From JAXLYX01 sp046351215 (lineage in GTDB: Bacteria; Myxococcota_A; Polyangia; Polyangiales; Houyiibacteriaceae): 64,000 nt of DNA. Location: contig JAXLYX010000010.1 in the NCBI GenBank assembly GCA_046351215.1, positions 62,001-126,000 of the forward strand. Reading direction: 5' to 3'. The notes below the pieces were generated by a model that saw only the letters and a program-made list of their open reading frames with translations, did not search any database and was not told where the DNA came from. Below are positions 45,193-53,860 of the stretch, piece after piece. Position 1 is the first letter of the stretch. Every line of letters begins with the position of its first letter. A program made the translations under genes and the position numbers.

Positions 45193-47217
45193 ATGTCGAA
45201 GCTGAACCCTTCCCAGTCCGCGGCGGTGGAGCACCACCGGGGACCGCTGCTGGTCCTCGCCGGCGCGGGTTCGGGCAAGACGCGCGTGATCACGCACCGG
45301 ATCGCCCGCCTCATCGAGCGCGGCATCCGGCCCGAGCAGATCCTCGCCGTCAGCTTCACCAACAAGGCCTCGCTCGAGATGGCCGAGCGCATGAGCCACA
45401 TCGTCGGGCCGCGGATCACGGAGCGCATCTGGCTCTCGACCTTCCACAGCTTCGGCGTCCGCTTCCTCGGCGAGGAGAACCGCGCGCTCGGCTACGAGGG
45501 GCGCTTCGTGATCTTCGACCAGGGCGATTGCTCGGGCCTGATCAAGGACCTCGTGCGGCGCGTGCGGGGCGGCGACCGCTCGATGGACACGGGCGCCGTC
45601 CTGACGCGCATCTCGCTCTGGAAGAACGCCTTCCTCTCCCCCGAGCAGATCCCCATCTCGTCCCACGAGTACGACGAGGTCGCGCGCGAGGTCTATCCGC
45701 TCTACGAGAAGACGCTCTCGAACATGCACGCGTTCGACTTCGACGACCTCGTCGTCGCGCCGGTGCGCATCCTCGAGAAGCGCGAGGACATCCGGGCGAA
45801 GTGGCAGCGCCGCTTCACGCACCTCCTCATCGACGAGTTCCAGGACACGAACAAGAGCCAGCTCGAGCTCGTCCGCCTGCTCGCGAACGAGGACAAGAAC
45901 GTCTGCGTCGTCGGCGACGACGACCAGTCGATCTACGGCTGGCGAGGCGCCGAGGTCGGCAACATCCTCGACTTCGAGCGGCACTTCCCGGGCGCGACGA
46001 TCATCAAGCTCGAGGAGAACTACCGCTCGCGCGAGCCGATCCTCGCCGTGGCCAACGCCGCCATCTCCCGGAGCCGCGGCAAGCGCCACGACAAGCAGCT
46101 CGTCCCGACGCGCCTCGGAGGCGATCGCGTGCGGCTCTGCCAGGTGCACGACGCCGTCGCGGAGGCCCGACTCGTCGCGAAGGAGATCAAGAACCTCCGC
46201 GCCGAGAACATCGCGTGGAAGGACATGGCCGTCCTCTACCGCTCGAACCAGCAGGCGAAGCTGGTCGAGGAAGAGCTCCGTGCGGAGGGCATCCCGTATC
46301 GCATGTTCGGCGGGACGCAGTTCTTCGATCGGAAGGAGATCAAGGACGCGGTCGCCTACCTGCGCGTGGTCGTGCATCCCGACGACGATCTCAGCCTGCG
46401 CCGCATCGCGAACTACCCGCCGCGCGGGCTCGGCGACACGAGCCTCGATCGGGTCTCCGCCTTCGCCCTCCGCCACGACCTCAAGCTCGAAGCCGCGTTC
46501 GCGCGGGCGGACGAGATCGAGCAGCTTCCCGAGAACGCCCGCCGCGGCGCGAAGGACCTCGTGCGAGCCCTGAGGCGGGCGCGCGAGAGCTTCCGGACCG
46601 GAGCGAGCCCGCTCGCGACGACCCGGCACCTGCTCGAGGAGGTCGGCGTCCTCGAGAACCTCAAGGGCCTCGACGGGAAGGACGGCGAACGGAGGCGCGA
46701 CAACCTCGAGTTCCTCCTCCGGAGCCTCCAGCGCTACGAAGAGAACAAGTCGGTCGACAAGCCCTCCGTCGCGCAGTTCCTCACGCGCATCACCCTGCGC
46801 TTCGAAGGCGACGAAGAGGAGACGGGGAACCGCGTCACGCTCTCCTCGCTCCACTCGGCGAAGGGGCTCGAATACGACTACGTCTTCCTGATCGGCTGCG
46901 TCGAGGGATACCTGCCGCACAGCCGCACGACCGATCCGAAGATCACCGAGGCCATCGTCACGGACGTCGACGAGGAGCGTCGACTCTTCTACGTCGGCGT
47001 GACGCGCGCGAAGGAGCGGCTCTACCTCTCCTGGCCGACCAAGAAGCAGATGCGCGGCCGGATCGCCCCCTACACCCCGAGCCGTTTCCTCGACGGTCTT
47101 CCCGAGGAGTGGTGCGAGCACTTCAAGATCGGCGACGACCGGCCCATGGAGAAGGCCGAGGTGGCCGACATGGCCGCCCAGATCCTCGCGAAGCTCAGGG
47201 GGGGCTCGGGGAGCTGA
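45193..47217 (+). CDS. PcrA/Rep/UvrD family DNA helicase
   Basis: 674 residues, superfamily 1A. Walker A AGAGSGKT at 23-30, TxGx region IxLSTFHS, Walker B DEFQDTN, QxxxR motif GDDDQSIYGWRGA, ENYRS, and motif V/VI SLHSAKGLEYDYVF, VGVTRAKERLYL. Length is nearer Rep than UvrD and the C-terminal Tudor-like domain of UvrD is missing. 3'-5' unwinding in replication restart or repair is the expected role. Its end overlaps the convergent gene at 47195-48718 by 23 bases. Confidence 0.93.
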   Translation: MSKLNPSQSAAVEHHRGPLLVLAGAGSGKTRVITHRIARLIERGIRPEQILAVSFTNKASLEMAERMSHIVGPRITERIWLSTFHSFGVRFLGEENRALGYEGRFVIFDQGDCSGLIKDLVRRVRGGDRSMDTGAVLTRISLWKNAFLSPEQIPISSHEYDEVAREVYPLYEKTLSNMHAFDFDDLVVAPVRILEKREDIRAKWQRRFTHLLIDEFQDTNKSQLELVRLLANEDKNVCVVGDDDQSIYGWRGAEVGNILDFERHFPGATIIKLEENYRSREPILAVANAAISRSRGKRHDKQLVPTRLGGDRVRLCQVHDAVAEARLVAKEIKNLRAENIAWKDMAVLYRSNQQAKLVEEELRAEGIPYRMFGGTQFFDRKEIKDAVAYLRVVVHPDDDLSLRRIANYPPRGLGDTSLDRVSAFALRHDLKLEAAFARADEIEQLPENARRGAKDLVRALRRARESFRTGASPLATTRHLLEEVGVLENLKGLDGKDGERRRDNLEFLLRSLQRYEENKSVDKPSVAQFLTRITLRFEGDEEETGNRVTLSSLHSAKGLEYDYVFLIGCVEGYLPHSRTTDPKITEAIVTDVDEERRLFYVGVTRAKERLYLSWPTKKQMRGRIAPYTPSRFLDGLPEEWCEHFKIGDDRPMEKAEVADMAAQILAKLRGGSGS

Positions 47218-48718
47218 GCGGCGGCTCGCCTCCTTCGCCCGTCCGCGGCCGCGCGAGATCCGACGCGAGCCATTGGGCGAAGACGAGGAGGAACGCGAAC
47301 GAGGTCGTCAGGTAGATCGGCACGTCGCCGTTCACGCCCGCGAAGCGGAACCAGGCCGGCACGAGCAGGGCGGCGATCGTGGAGGCGATCACGGACGGCG
47401 GGGCCGCGAGCGGCAAGAGGACGAGGAGGATCCAGTAGTAGCAGGTCGGGTTGGTGAACCCGAAGACGAGGATCGCTCCGTGGATCGCGGCTCGCCAGGG
47501 CTCCATCGTCCGGATGGCGATCACGACGACGACCAGGAGGAGGCAGGCGAGCACGAGGACGATCGGTCGACGCGCGTGGGCGGAAGCGTTCATCGCTTCG
47601 GCGTAGCGGAGCCACGGATCCTCGGACGCGCGATCGAAGTCCGACGCCTGCTCCACGGCCGTGTCGACCGTGACCACGGCCCCGAGCCCGACGTTGTTCG
47701 AGAGCATGGTCGCCGAGTGGTCTCGGATGCGCGCACCGAATTCCGTCCACGCGGAGAGACCGCGACCGACGGTGGCACCGGCGGCGAAGAGGAGGGAGGC
47801 GGTGGCCACGAAGGCGAGCGCGTAGCCGGAGAGCGCCTTCCGGGCCTCGCGGCTGCGGAGCGCGAAGACCCAGGGAACGGCGGCCGCGACGGCGAAGAGC
47901 AGAGGGAAGAGCCGCACCATGGCGGCGTAGGCGAAGAGCGCACCGGCGAGCGCCGTCCGCCGCCTCTCGAGGGCGCAGACCGCGAGGCCGGTGGCCACGA
48001 GCCAGTCCATGCGCAGGAACGCGCCTCCGTTCCAGAGGTAGTCGAACGTCAGGCCCGTTCCGAGCACCACGAGCGAGAGCAGGAGCTTGGTCCGGCCGAA
48101 GACGTGTCCGACCGCGGCGAAGAGCAGCGCGAGCAGGACGAGATCGACGGCCGCGAACACGCGGAGCCCGACGGGAGTCACGGGAACCACGCGCTCGACG
48201 GCCTGGGCGACGAAGGTGAACGTCGGCGTTCCGTTGTACCCGTGGTCGCGCAGGATCCGGATGAGCTGGTTCTCGGGCATCGCATCGACCATCACGCCGA
48301 GGTCGTGCTCGAAGGACTCGAGGCGCGGTCGCGAGAAGGGCGCGAGCACCTCGTCCTCGCGGATCCAGGCGTCGGCGACGGAGACGAGCCTGCCGGTGCG
48401 GAGGTCGCGTAGCAGCGTCGGCATCGGCTGGTCCGGTCGGATCCGGCGCGAGGCGACGAATCCGGCCTCGTAGAGCCCGTAGTAGCCGAGCTCCGGGAAG
48501 TACTTCGTGCCGAGCACGTAGTGGAACTGCTCCCACGCGTGGACGAAGCGGTTGCCGTGTGCCGTGAGGAAGTTCGGATACGCGAGCGCCGAGACGATCC
48601 CGAGCGCGATCAAGAGCCGGTTCCGACGGCGCTCCGCGAGGCGATGGCCGAAGACGAGCCATGCGATGGCGGCGAGGCCGAGCACGGCTTTGGCGGCGAG
48701 AAGGTAGCGGGAGTCCAA
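47195..48718 (-). CDS. polytopic membrane protein, GT-C-like
   Basis: 507 residues with TTG start and about ten to twelve hydrophobic helices. A long extracytoplasmic loop after the first helices (residues about 60-170) has WEQFHYVLGTKYFPELGYYGLYEA and FNYNGTPTFTF-like motifs, and a later WNGGAFLRMDW segment. The pattern fits GT-C type glycosyltransferases (as in DUF2029-like mannosyltransferases) but the catalytic Asp-x-Asp is not obvious, so the function is unproven. Its 3' end overlaps the helicase 3' end on the other strand. Confidence 0.6.
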   Translation of the reverse strand: MDSRYLLAAKAVLGLAAIAWLVFGHRLAERRRNRLLIALGIVSALAYPNFLTAHGNRFVHAWEQFHYVLGTKYFPELGYYGLYEAGFVASRRIRPDQPMPTLLRDLRTGRLVSVADAWIREDEVLAPFSRPRLESFEHDLGVMVDAMPENQLIRILRDHGYNGTPTFTFVAQAVERVVPVTPVGLRVFAAVDLVLLALLFAAVGHVFGRTKLLLSLVVLGTGLTFDYLWNGGAFLRMDWLVATGLAVCALERRRTALAGALFAYAAMVRLFPLLFAVAAAVPWVFALRSREARKALSGYALAFVATASLLFAAGATVGRGLSAWTEFGARIRDHSATMLSNNVGLGAVVTVDTAVEQASDFDRASEDPWLRYAEAMNASAHARRPIVLVLACLLLVVVVIAIRTMEPWRAAIHGAILVFGFTNPTCYYWILLVLLPLAAPPSVIASTIAALLVPAWFRFAGVNGDVPIYLTTSFAFLLVFAQWLASDLARPRTGEGGEPPLSSPSPP

Positions 48719-48779
48719 GCCCGCGCACTCTGGCCCGTGGGCGCCGAAAGATCCATCGTCGAGGCGAGAGGAAGCACGA

Positions 48780-50273
48780 ATGCCGTTCTCCCCGTCCCTG
48801 ACCGAGCTGCGCGACGAGCTGCGCGCGATCGAAGACCTCGAGTCCGCCTGCGCTGTGCTCGAATGGGATCAGTCCACCTACATGCCCGAGGGCGGAGCGG
48901 AAGGCCGGGCGCGCACGCTCTCGCTCCTCGCCGAGCTCGCCCACCTGCGTCTCGTCTCGGATCGGGTCGCGGACCTGCTCCGCGCCGCCGGGACCTTCGC
49001 GGAGCGCGACGACCTGGACGGCGCGCTCGTGCGGCGCGCGCGGCGCAAGCACGACCGGGCGAAGCGCCTCCCGGCCGCGCTCGTGCGGGAGAGCAAGCAG
49101 CACTCGGCGGCCTCCTACGTCGCCTGGACGCGGGCCCGCCCCACCGGCGACTTCGCGACGATGCGGCCCTACCTCGAGAAGAGCCTCGAGCTCTCGAAGC
49201 GCATCGCGGACCACCATCCGGAGGCGTCGCACGTGCTCGATCCCTTCGTGGACGAGCAGGATCCGGGGATGACGACGGCCACGGTGGCGGAGCTCTTCGC
49301 CGAGCTCCGGGCCGCCCTCGTGCCGCTCGTCGAGCGGATCACGAGCCTCCCGCCCGTCGACGACTCGATCCTGCGTCGACGCGTTCCCGCCGAGAAGCAG
49401 CTCGCGTTCTCCCGCGAGATCGCGGAGGCGCTCGGCTACGACCCCACGCGCGGTCGCATCGACGAGACCCATCATCCGTTCATGACGCGCTTCCACGCGG
49501 GCGACGTGCGCATCACGACGCGCGTGCGGGAGGACGACCCGATCGACTGTCTCTTCAGCACCATCCACGAAGTGGGGCACGCGCTCTACGAGCTCGGCAT
49601 CGACGAAGAGCTCGACGGCTCGCCGCTCGGTCACGGCGCCTCCGCCGGCATCCACGAGAGCCAGAGCCGGCTCTACGAGAACTTCGTCGCGCGGAGCCTC
49701 CCGTTCTGGCGACACGTGTATCCGCGGATGCAGGCGGCCTTCGCACCGGCCTTCGACGACGTTCCGCTCGAAGCCTTCCAGCGCGCGCTCCGGCGGGTGG
49801 AGCGTTCGCTGATTCGCACGGAGGCGGACGAAGTGACGTACAACCTGCACGTCATGCTCCGCTTCGATCTGGAGAAAGCCCTCCTCGAGGGAGCGCTCTC
49901 CGTGGCGGACCTACCGGAAGCCTGGAACGCGAGGATGGAGAGCGACCTCGGGGTGCGGCCGACGAGCCCGCGCGAGGGCGTCCTCCAGGACGTGCATTGG
50001 TACTGCACGACGTTCGGCGGGACCTTCCAGGGCTACACGCTCGGGAACCTCTTCGCGGCGCAGTGCCATGCGACGGCCCGTGACGCGATCCCCGACCTCG
50101 ACGAGCGCCTCGCGCGCGGGGATTTCGCGACCCTGCGCAGATGGCTCGGTGACCACGTGCACCGTCCGGGGGCCGTGTACGACCCGGCCGCACTGATCGA
50201 ACGCGTGAGCGGTCGATCGCTCGAGATCCGGCCTTTTCTTTCTCATCTCGAGGGCGAATACATTAGGTTGTAG
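48780..50273 (+). CDS. M32 family carboxypeptidase (Taq type)
   Basis: 497 residues. Zinc motif HEVGH at 263-267 (STIHEVGHALYELG) and the third-ligand region HESQSRLYENF about 25 residues on, both characteristic of carboxypeptidase Taq and PfuCP. N-terminal WDQSTYMPEGGAEGR fits the family. It removes C-terminal residues from peptides in the cytoplasm. GAAGCA before the ATG is a weak ribosome site. Confidence 0.92.
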   Translation: MPFSPSLTELRDELRAIEDLESACAVLEWDQSTYMPEGGAEGRARTLSLLAELAHLRLVSDRVADLLRAAGTFAERDDLDGALVRRARRKHDRAKRLPAALVRESKQHSAASYVAWTRARPTGDFATMRPYLEKSLELSKRIADHHPEASHVLDPFVDEQDPGMTTATVAELFAELRAALVPLVERITSLPPVDDSILRRRVPAEKQLAFSREIAEALGYDPTRGRIDETHHPFMTRFHAGDVRITTRVREDDPIDCLFSTIHEVGHALYELGIDEELDGSPLGHGASAGIHESQSRLYENFVARSLPFWRHVYPRMQAAFAPAFDDVPLEAFQRALRRVERSLIRTEADEVTYNLHVMLRFDLEKALLEGALSVADLPEAWNARMESDLGVRPTSPREGVLQDVHWYCTTFGGTFQGYTLGNLFAAQCHATARDAIPDLDERLARGDFATLRRWLGDHVHRPGAVYDPAALIERVSGRSLEIRPFLSHLEGEYIRL

Positions 50274-50305
50274 GTCGTCTGGGTTCGAGAGATGCGTCGG
50301 TCGAA

Positions 50306-51025
50306 ATGCGAGAAGTGCAATGCAGGTTGAGCGTGCCGCACGGCGCGACGTCGGTGGTGTGCTTGTTCTGCAAGGCCGAGAACGTCCTCGCGAGCCACCG
50401 CCCCTCGCGGCGCCCCACGGTCTCGAACGAGCTCGAAGCCGGCGATCCGGTGATGGTCCGCTGGAACGGCCGCTTCTGGCCCGCCGTCGTGCAGGCGCCC
50501 GCCCACGAAGGCTTCTTCCACATCCGCTACGAGGGCTGTAGCGACAACTGGGACGAAGTGGTCGAACGCGCACGGATCCGCGCGCGCACGCCAGCCGAGC
50601 TCCTGCCCCACGAGCTCCGGTCCTCGCCACGGAGCCGAGCGCCGCTCTATGCGACGATGGCCGGCGTCGTGGCGGTCGCCGGTGCGGCGTTGCTCCTCCT
50701 GATGGCGTCGAGCGCCCCCTCCACGTCTTCGGCGGATACGGAGGTGGTCGCGCAGGCGCCTGCGCCCGCCGCCCCCGCGGAGCCTCCGCCCGCGAATCCC
50801 CTCGAGGCGAACACGGTCGTGGTTCCGCTCGCGCGCGACACCCCGCTCGACCTCTGCCTCTCGGTCGAGGTCCGCTGGGGCCGGGATTGGTGGAAGTCGA
50901 CGATCGTCGGCGAGAACCCGGACGGGACCGTCCGTGTGCACTACCTCGGCTGGTCCGACGCGTTCGACGAGAACGTGCCGCGCGACCGGATCCGCGTGCG
51001 GATCCCGCGGGACGCGGCCCGCTGA
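50306..51025 (+). CDS. membrane protein with two chromo-barrel-like domains
   Basis: 239 residues. The first chromo-barrel/Tudor-knot-like domain (about 45-95) shows GDPVMVRWNGRFWPAVVQA then FFHIRYEGCSDNWDEVV; a second at about 185-232 has VEVRWGRDWWKSTIVGEN then VRVHYLGWSDAFDENVP. One membrane helix lies between them (about 115-138), followed by a Pro/Ala linker. In eukaryotes these folds bind methylated peptides or RNA; the ligand here is unknown. The N-terminus looks frameshifted: a better zinc-ribbon start MRRSKCEKCNA is found from 50292 in another phase. Confidence 0.7.
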   Translation: MREVQCRLSVPHGATSVVCLFCKAENVLASHRPSRRPTVSNELEAGDPVMVRWNGRFWPAVVQAPAHEGFFHIRYEGCSDNWDEVVERARIRARTPAELLPHELRSSPRSRAPLYATMAGVVAVAGAALLLLMASSAPSTSSADTEVVAQAPAPAAPAEPPPANPLEANTVVVPLARDTPLDLCLSVEVRWGRDWWKSTIVGENPDGTVRVHYLGWSDAFDENVPRDRIRVRIPRDAAR

Positions 51026-51029
51026 GCGC

Positions 51030-52352
51030 TCAGCCCGGGACCTTCTCGAGCCAGGCGACGAGCTCCACGTGCGGAGTCTCGGGCAGGGTGTCGTAGGCGG
51101 CGATGCGGACCAGGCGATAGGGTCCCGTCGGCGCGAGCAGGATCGCGAGATCGCGGACGAGCGCCTCCGGATGGCAGCTCATCACGTGCACGCGGGGCGC
51201 ACCGAGCCGCACGAGCGACGCGGCCGCGTCCGGGCCGAGACCCCCGCGGGGGGGGTTCGCGACGACGAGGTCGGGATGGCGGTCCGGATGCTCCGGAGCC
51301 GCGAGGCGTTCCTCGAGGAAGCGCTCCGTCGAGACCGCCGGAACCCCGAGCGTCCGTGCGCTCTCGGGGTAGCTCTCGGCCGGTGCCACGCGCGCGAAGC
51401 TCCGGCGCAGGAGCGCCGTCGTCACACCGGCGCCGGCGTAGAGATCGAGCGCGAGGCCTCCCGTCAGCGTCGCCCCATCGGGGCCGCGGACGAGGTCCTC
51501 GTAGGCGCGAGCGGCGACGCTCGGGTTCGGCTGGAGGAAGCCGAGAGGTCCGACGTGCGCTTCCACGCCTCCGAGCAGGAGCTCGAGGTGCTCGATGCCG
51601 CGGAGCATTCGGACGTCCTCGCCCCTCACGGCATTCCCCCGGCCCGACTGGACGGCGTGGGCGACCCCGTCCGCGCGCGAGAGGAGCTCGGGGAGGACCT
51701 TCGCGGCCGGGCTCTCGGCGGCCGACGTCACGAGGGTGACCAGCACCCGCTCGCCGTCCGTCTTGAGCCAGACGTAGCGGAGATCCCCCTGCCCCGTGCC
51801 CTCGTCGTAGGGGATGACGCGCGCGTCGGTCGCGACGCGCGCGAGCTCGTCTGCCGCCTCGCGAATCCGGGGGTGATCGACGAGGCAGCCCTCCATGTCG
51901 GCCACGCGATGGGTGCCGCGGATGTAGCTCCCGAGGACGAGCCGGCCGCGCTGGGTGGCGACGACGCGCTTGCTCGAGAAACGGTAGCCGAGCGCCTCGC
52001 CGTGGACGAGGGCCCCGACCTCGAGGCCGAAGCGCGAGGCGAGCATCGCCCGCTTCGCCTCGCGCTGCGCCTCGGGAGCGAGGGCCGAGAGCGCGCAGCC
52101 GCCGCACCGACCGCCCGCCGCGATGTCCTGCGGACACGGGGGCTCGCGTCGCCCCGGCGCGCTCGATCGCAGCTCGAGGAGACGAGCATGGGCCCGCGGA
52201 TGATGCCGCGAAACGGCCTCGATCCGGACGAGGGCCGTCTCGCCGGGGAAGACCCCGGGGACCCGGACCTCCCGGCCGTCGACGGGGCCGACACCCTCCC
52301 CTTCGGGGGTGACGTTCTCGATCCTCAGCTCGACCCGGTCTCCGACGCGCAT
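51030..52352 (-). CDS. RNA m5U methyltransferase (RlmD/TrmA-like) with iron-sulfur site
   Basis: 440 residues. N-terminal TRAM domain (DRVELRIENVTPEGEGVGPVDGREVRVPGVFPGE), then the iron-sulfur cysteines (CPQDIAAGGRCGGC and, further on, MEGC), then the SAM domain with DLYAGAGVTT, NPPRGGL (in place of DPPR) and the catalytic Cys in VMSCHPEALVRD. It adds a methyl to C5 of uridine in 23S rRNA or tRNA; which position is not visible. The stops of this gene and the chromo-barrel gene are 4 bases apart. Confidence 0.87.
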   Translation of the reverse strand: MRVGDRVELRIENVTPEGEGVGPVDGREVRVPGVFPGETALVRIEAVSRHHPRAHARLLELRSSAPGRREPPCPQDIAAGGRCGGCALSALAPEAQREAKRAMLASRFGLEVGALVHGEALGYRFSSKRVVATQRGRLVLGSYIRGTHRVADMEGCLVDHPRIREAADELARVATDARVIPYDEGTGQGDLRYVWLKTDGERVLVTLVTSAAESPAAKVLPELLSRADGVAHAVQSGRGNAVRGEDVRMLRGIEHLELLLGGVEAHVGPLGFLQPNPSVAARAYEDLVRGPDGATLTGGLALDLYAGAGVTTALLRRSFARVAPAESYPESARTLGVPAVSTERFLEERLAAPEHPDRHPDLVVANPPRGGLGPDAAASLVRLGAPRVHVMSCHPEALVRDLAILLAPTGPYRLVRIAAYDTLPETPHVELVAWLEKVPG

Positions 52353-52428
52353 GGGCCAGTCGTAGCAGAGAGGGGAGGCCGACGAAATTGCTGCGGCCCA
52401 GGGCTCCGCTTGCCACAATGCGGGCGCC

Positions 52429-53802
52429 ATGCGGCTCGCGACGTTGCTCGGCCCGGATCTGAAGGCCGCCCTCGAGCAGGATCCGGAGGCCCTCAAGGAG
52501 GCCCTCCAGGACTTCCACGAGGAAGACGTCGCCGAGATCCTGGAGGGCCTCGAGGACGAACAGGCCCTCGCCCTGATGCGCATCCTGCCGGCCGACGTGG
52601 CGGCGGCGGTGCTCGAGCGGCTGCCGACCGAGCGCCGGATCGAGATCTTCGAGGACCTCGACCGCGATCGGGCGGTCGAGGTCTTCAGCGAGATGTCGCC
52701 GGACGATCGCGTCGACGTCGTCCAGGAGCTCGGCGAGGAGGCCGCGGAAGAGCTGATCAGCGATCTCGCGCGGTCCGAGCCCGAGGTCGCCCACGAGCTC
52801 CGCGAGCTCGCGGCCTACGCCCCCGAGACGGCCGGCGGACGCATGACGACCGAGTACGTCGCCCTCCTCCCCGAGACGAAGGTCTGGGAGGCGGTCGAAG
52901 ACGTGCGACGCGTCGGGCGCGAAGGCGCCGAGATGCTCTACTACGTCTACGTCCTCGGCTTCGGGAAGAAGCTGCTCGGCGTGCTCTCGCTGCGCGACCT
53001 CATCCTCTCGGAGCCCGGCCAGACCCTCGCCGACATCATGACCGAGAAGGTCGTCACGGTGGGTCCGCTCGACGACCAGGAGAAGGTCGCCCAGGTCATC
53101 GCTCGCTACGACCTGCACGCGGTGCCGGTCGTGGACGACCAGCACGTCCTGCTCGGCGTGGTCACGGTCGACGACGTCGTCGACGTCGTCATCGAGGAGG
53201 CCACCGAGGACGCGCAGCTCATGGGCGGCGTCGTGCCGCTCGAAGACTCCTACTTCGCCACGTCGCTGCCCGAATTCGTGTGGAAGCGCGGCGCGTGGCT
53301 CGTGCTCCTCTTCCTCGGCCAGATGCTCACGGCGACGGTGATGGAGAACAACCGCCGGATGCTCGAGTCGGCGGTGGAGCTCGTGCTCTTCGTCCCGCTC
53401 ATCATCGCATCGGGCGGCAACGCCGGCTCCCAGTCGTCCTCGCTCCTGATCCGCGCGCTGGCCGTCGGCGAGGTCCGACCCGCGGATTGGTGGAAGGTCC
53501 TGCTCCGCGAGCTCGGCGTCGGCATCTCGCTCGGCATCGGGCTCGGCCTGCTCGGCTTCGTGCGGGCGGTGCTCACGGGCCACGAGATCGAGCCGCTGCG
53601 GCTCGCCGGTGCGGTCGCGGCGAGCATCGTCTCGGTCGTGACGCTCGCCAGCATGGTGGGCTCGCTCCTGCCCATGCTCATCAAGCGCCTCGGGCTCGAT
53701 CCGGCGGTCTCCTCGACGCCCTTCATCGCGTCGGTGACGGACGTCTTCGGCCTGGTCGTCTACTTCCAGGTCGCGCGAGCCGTGCTCGACATCGCGCGCT
53801 GA
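52429..53802 (+). CDS. mgtE: MgtE family magnesium transporter
   Basis: 457 residues. N-terminal MgtE domain (about 1-130: LPADVAAAVLERLPTERRIEIFEDLDRDRAVEVFSEMSPDDRVDVVQELGEE), two CBS domains (about 135-255), and a five-helix channel (about 285-455) with ASGGNAGSQSSSLLIRALAVGEV. The cytoplasmic domains gate the pore by Mg2+ binding. Only 76 bases separate it from the methyltransferase start; no M-box was seen. A 10-base hairpin follows. Confidence 0.95.
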   Translation: MRLATLLGPDLKAALEQDPEALKEALQDFHEEDVAEILEGLEDEQALALMRILPADVAAAVLERLPTERRIEIFEDLDRDRAVEVFSEMSPDDRVDVVQELGEEAAEELISDLARSEPEVAHELRELAAYAPETAGGRMTTEYVALLPETKVWEAVEDVRRVGREGAEMLYYVYVLGFGKKLLGVLSLRDLILSEPGQTLADIMTEKVVTVGPLDDQEKVAQVIARYDLHAVPVVDDQHVLLGVVTVDDVVDVVIEEATEDAQLMGGVVPLEDSYFATSLPEFVWKRGAWLVLLFLGQMLTATVMENNRRMLESAVELVLFVPLIIASGGNAGSQSSSLLIRALAVGEVRPADWWKVLLRELGVGISLGIGLGLLGFVRAVLTGHEIEPLRLAGAVAASIVSVVTLASMVGSLLPMLIKRLGLDPAVSSTPFIASVTDVFGLVVYFQVARAVLDIAR

Positions 53803-53803
53803 G

Positions 53804-53841
53804 GGCTCGGCGCCGACACGGGGCGCTGCGCGCGCCGAGCC
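53804..53841 (+). terminator. hairpin terminator after mgtE
   Basis: GGCTCGGCGC (53804-53813) and GCGCCGAGCC (53832-53841) form a perfect 10-base stem, starting 2 bases after the mgtE stop. It separates mgtE from the radical SAM operon whose first start codon is at 53861. Confidence 0.6.
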
Positions 53842-53860
53842 GCGCTGGTACGCTGCACGC

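Noticed and set aside
52353..52428. M-box magnesium riboswitch before mgtE
   Set aside because: Only 76 bases are available and no M-box conserved parts are seen.
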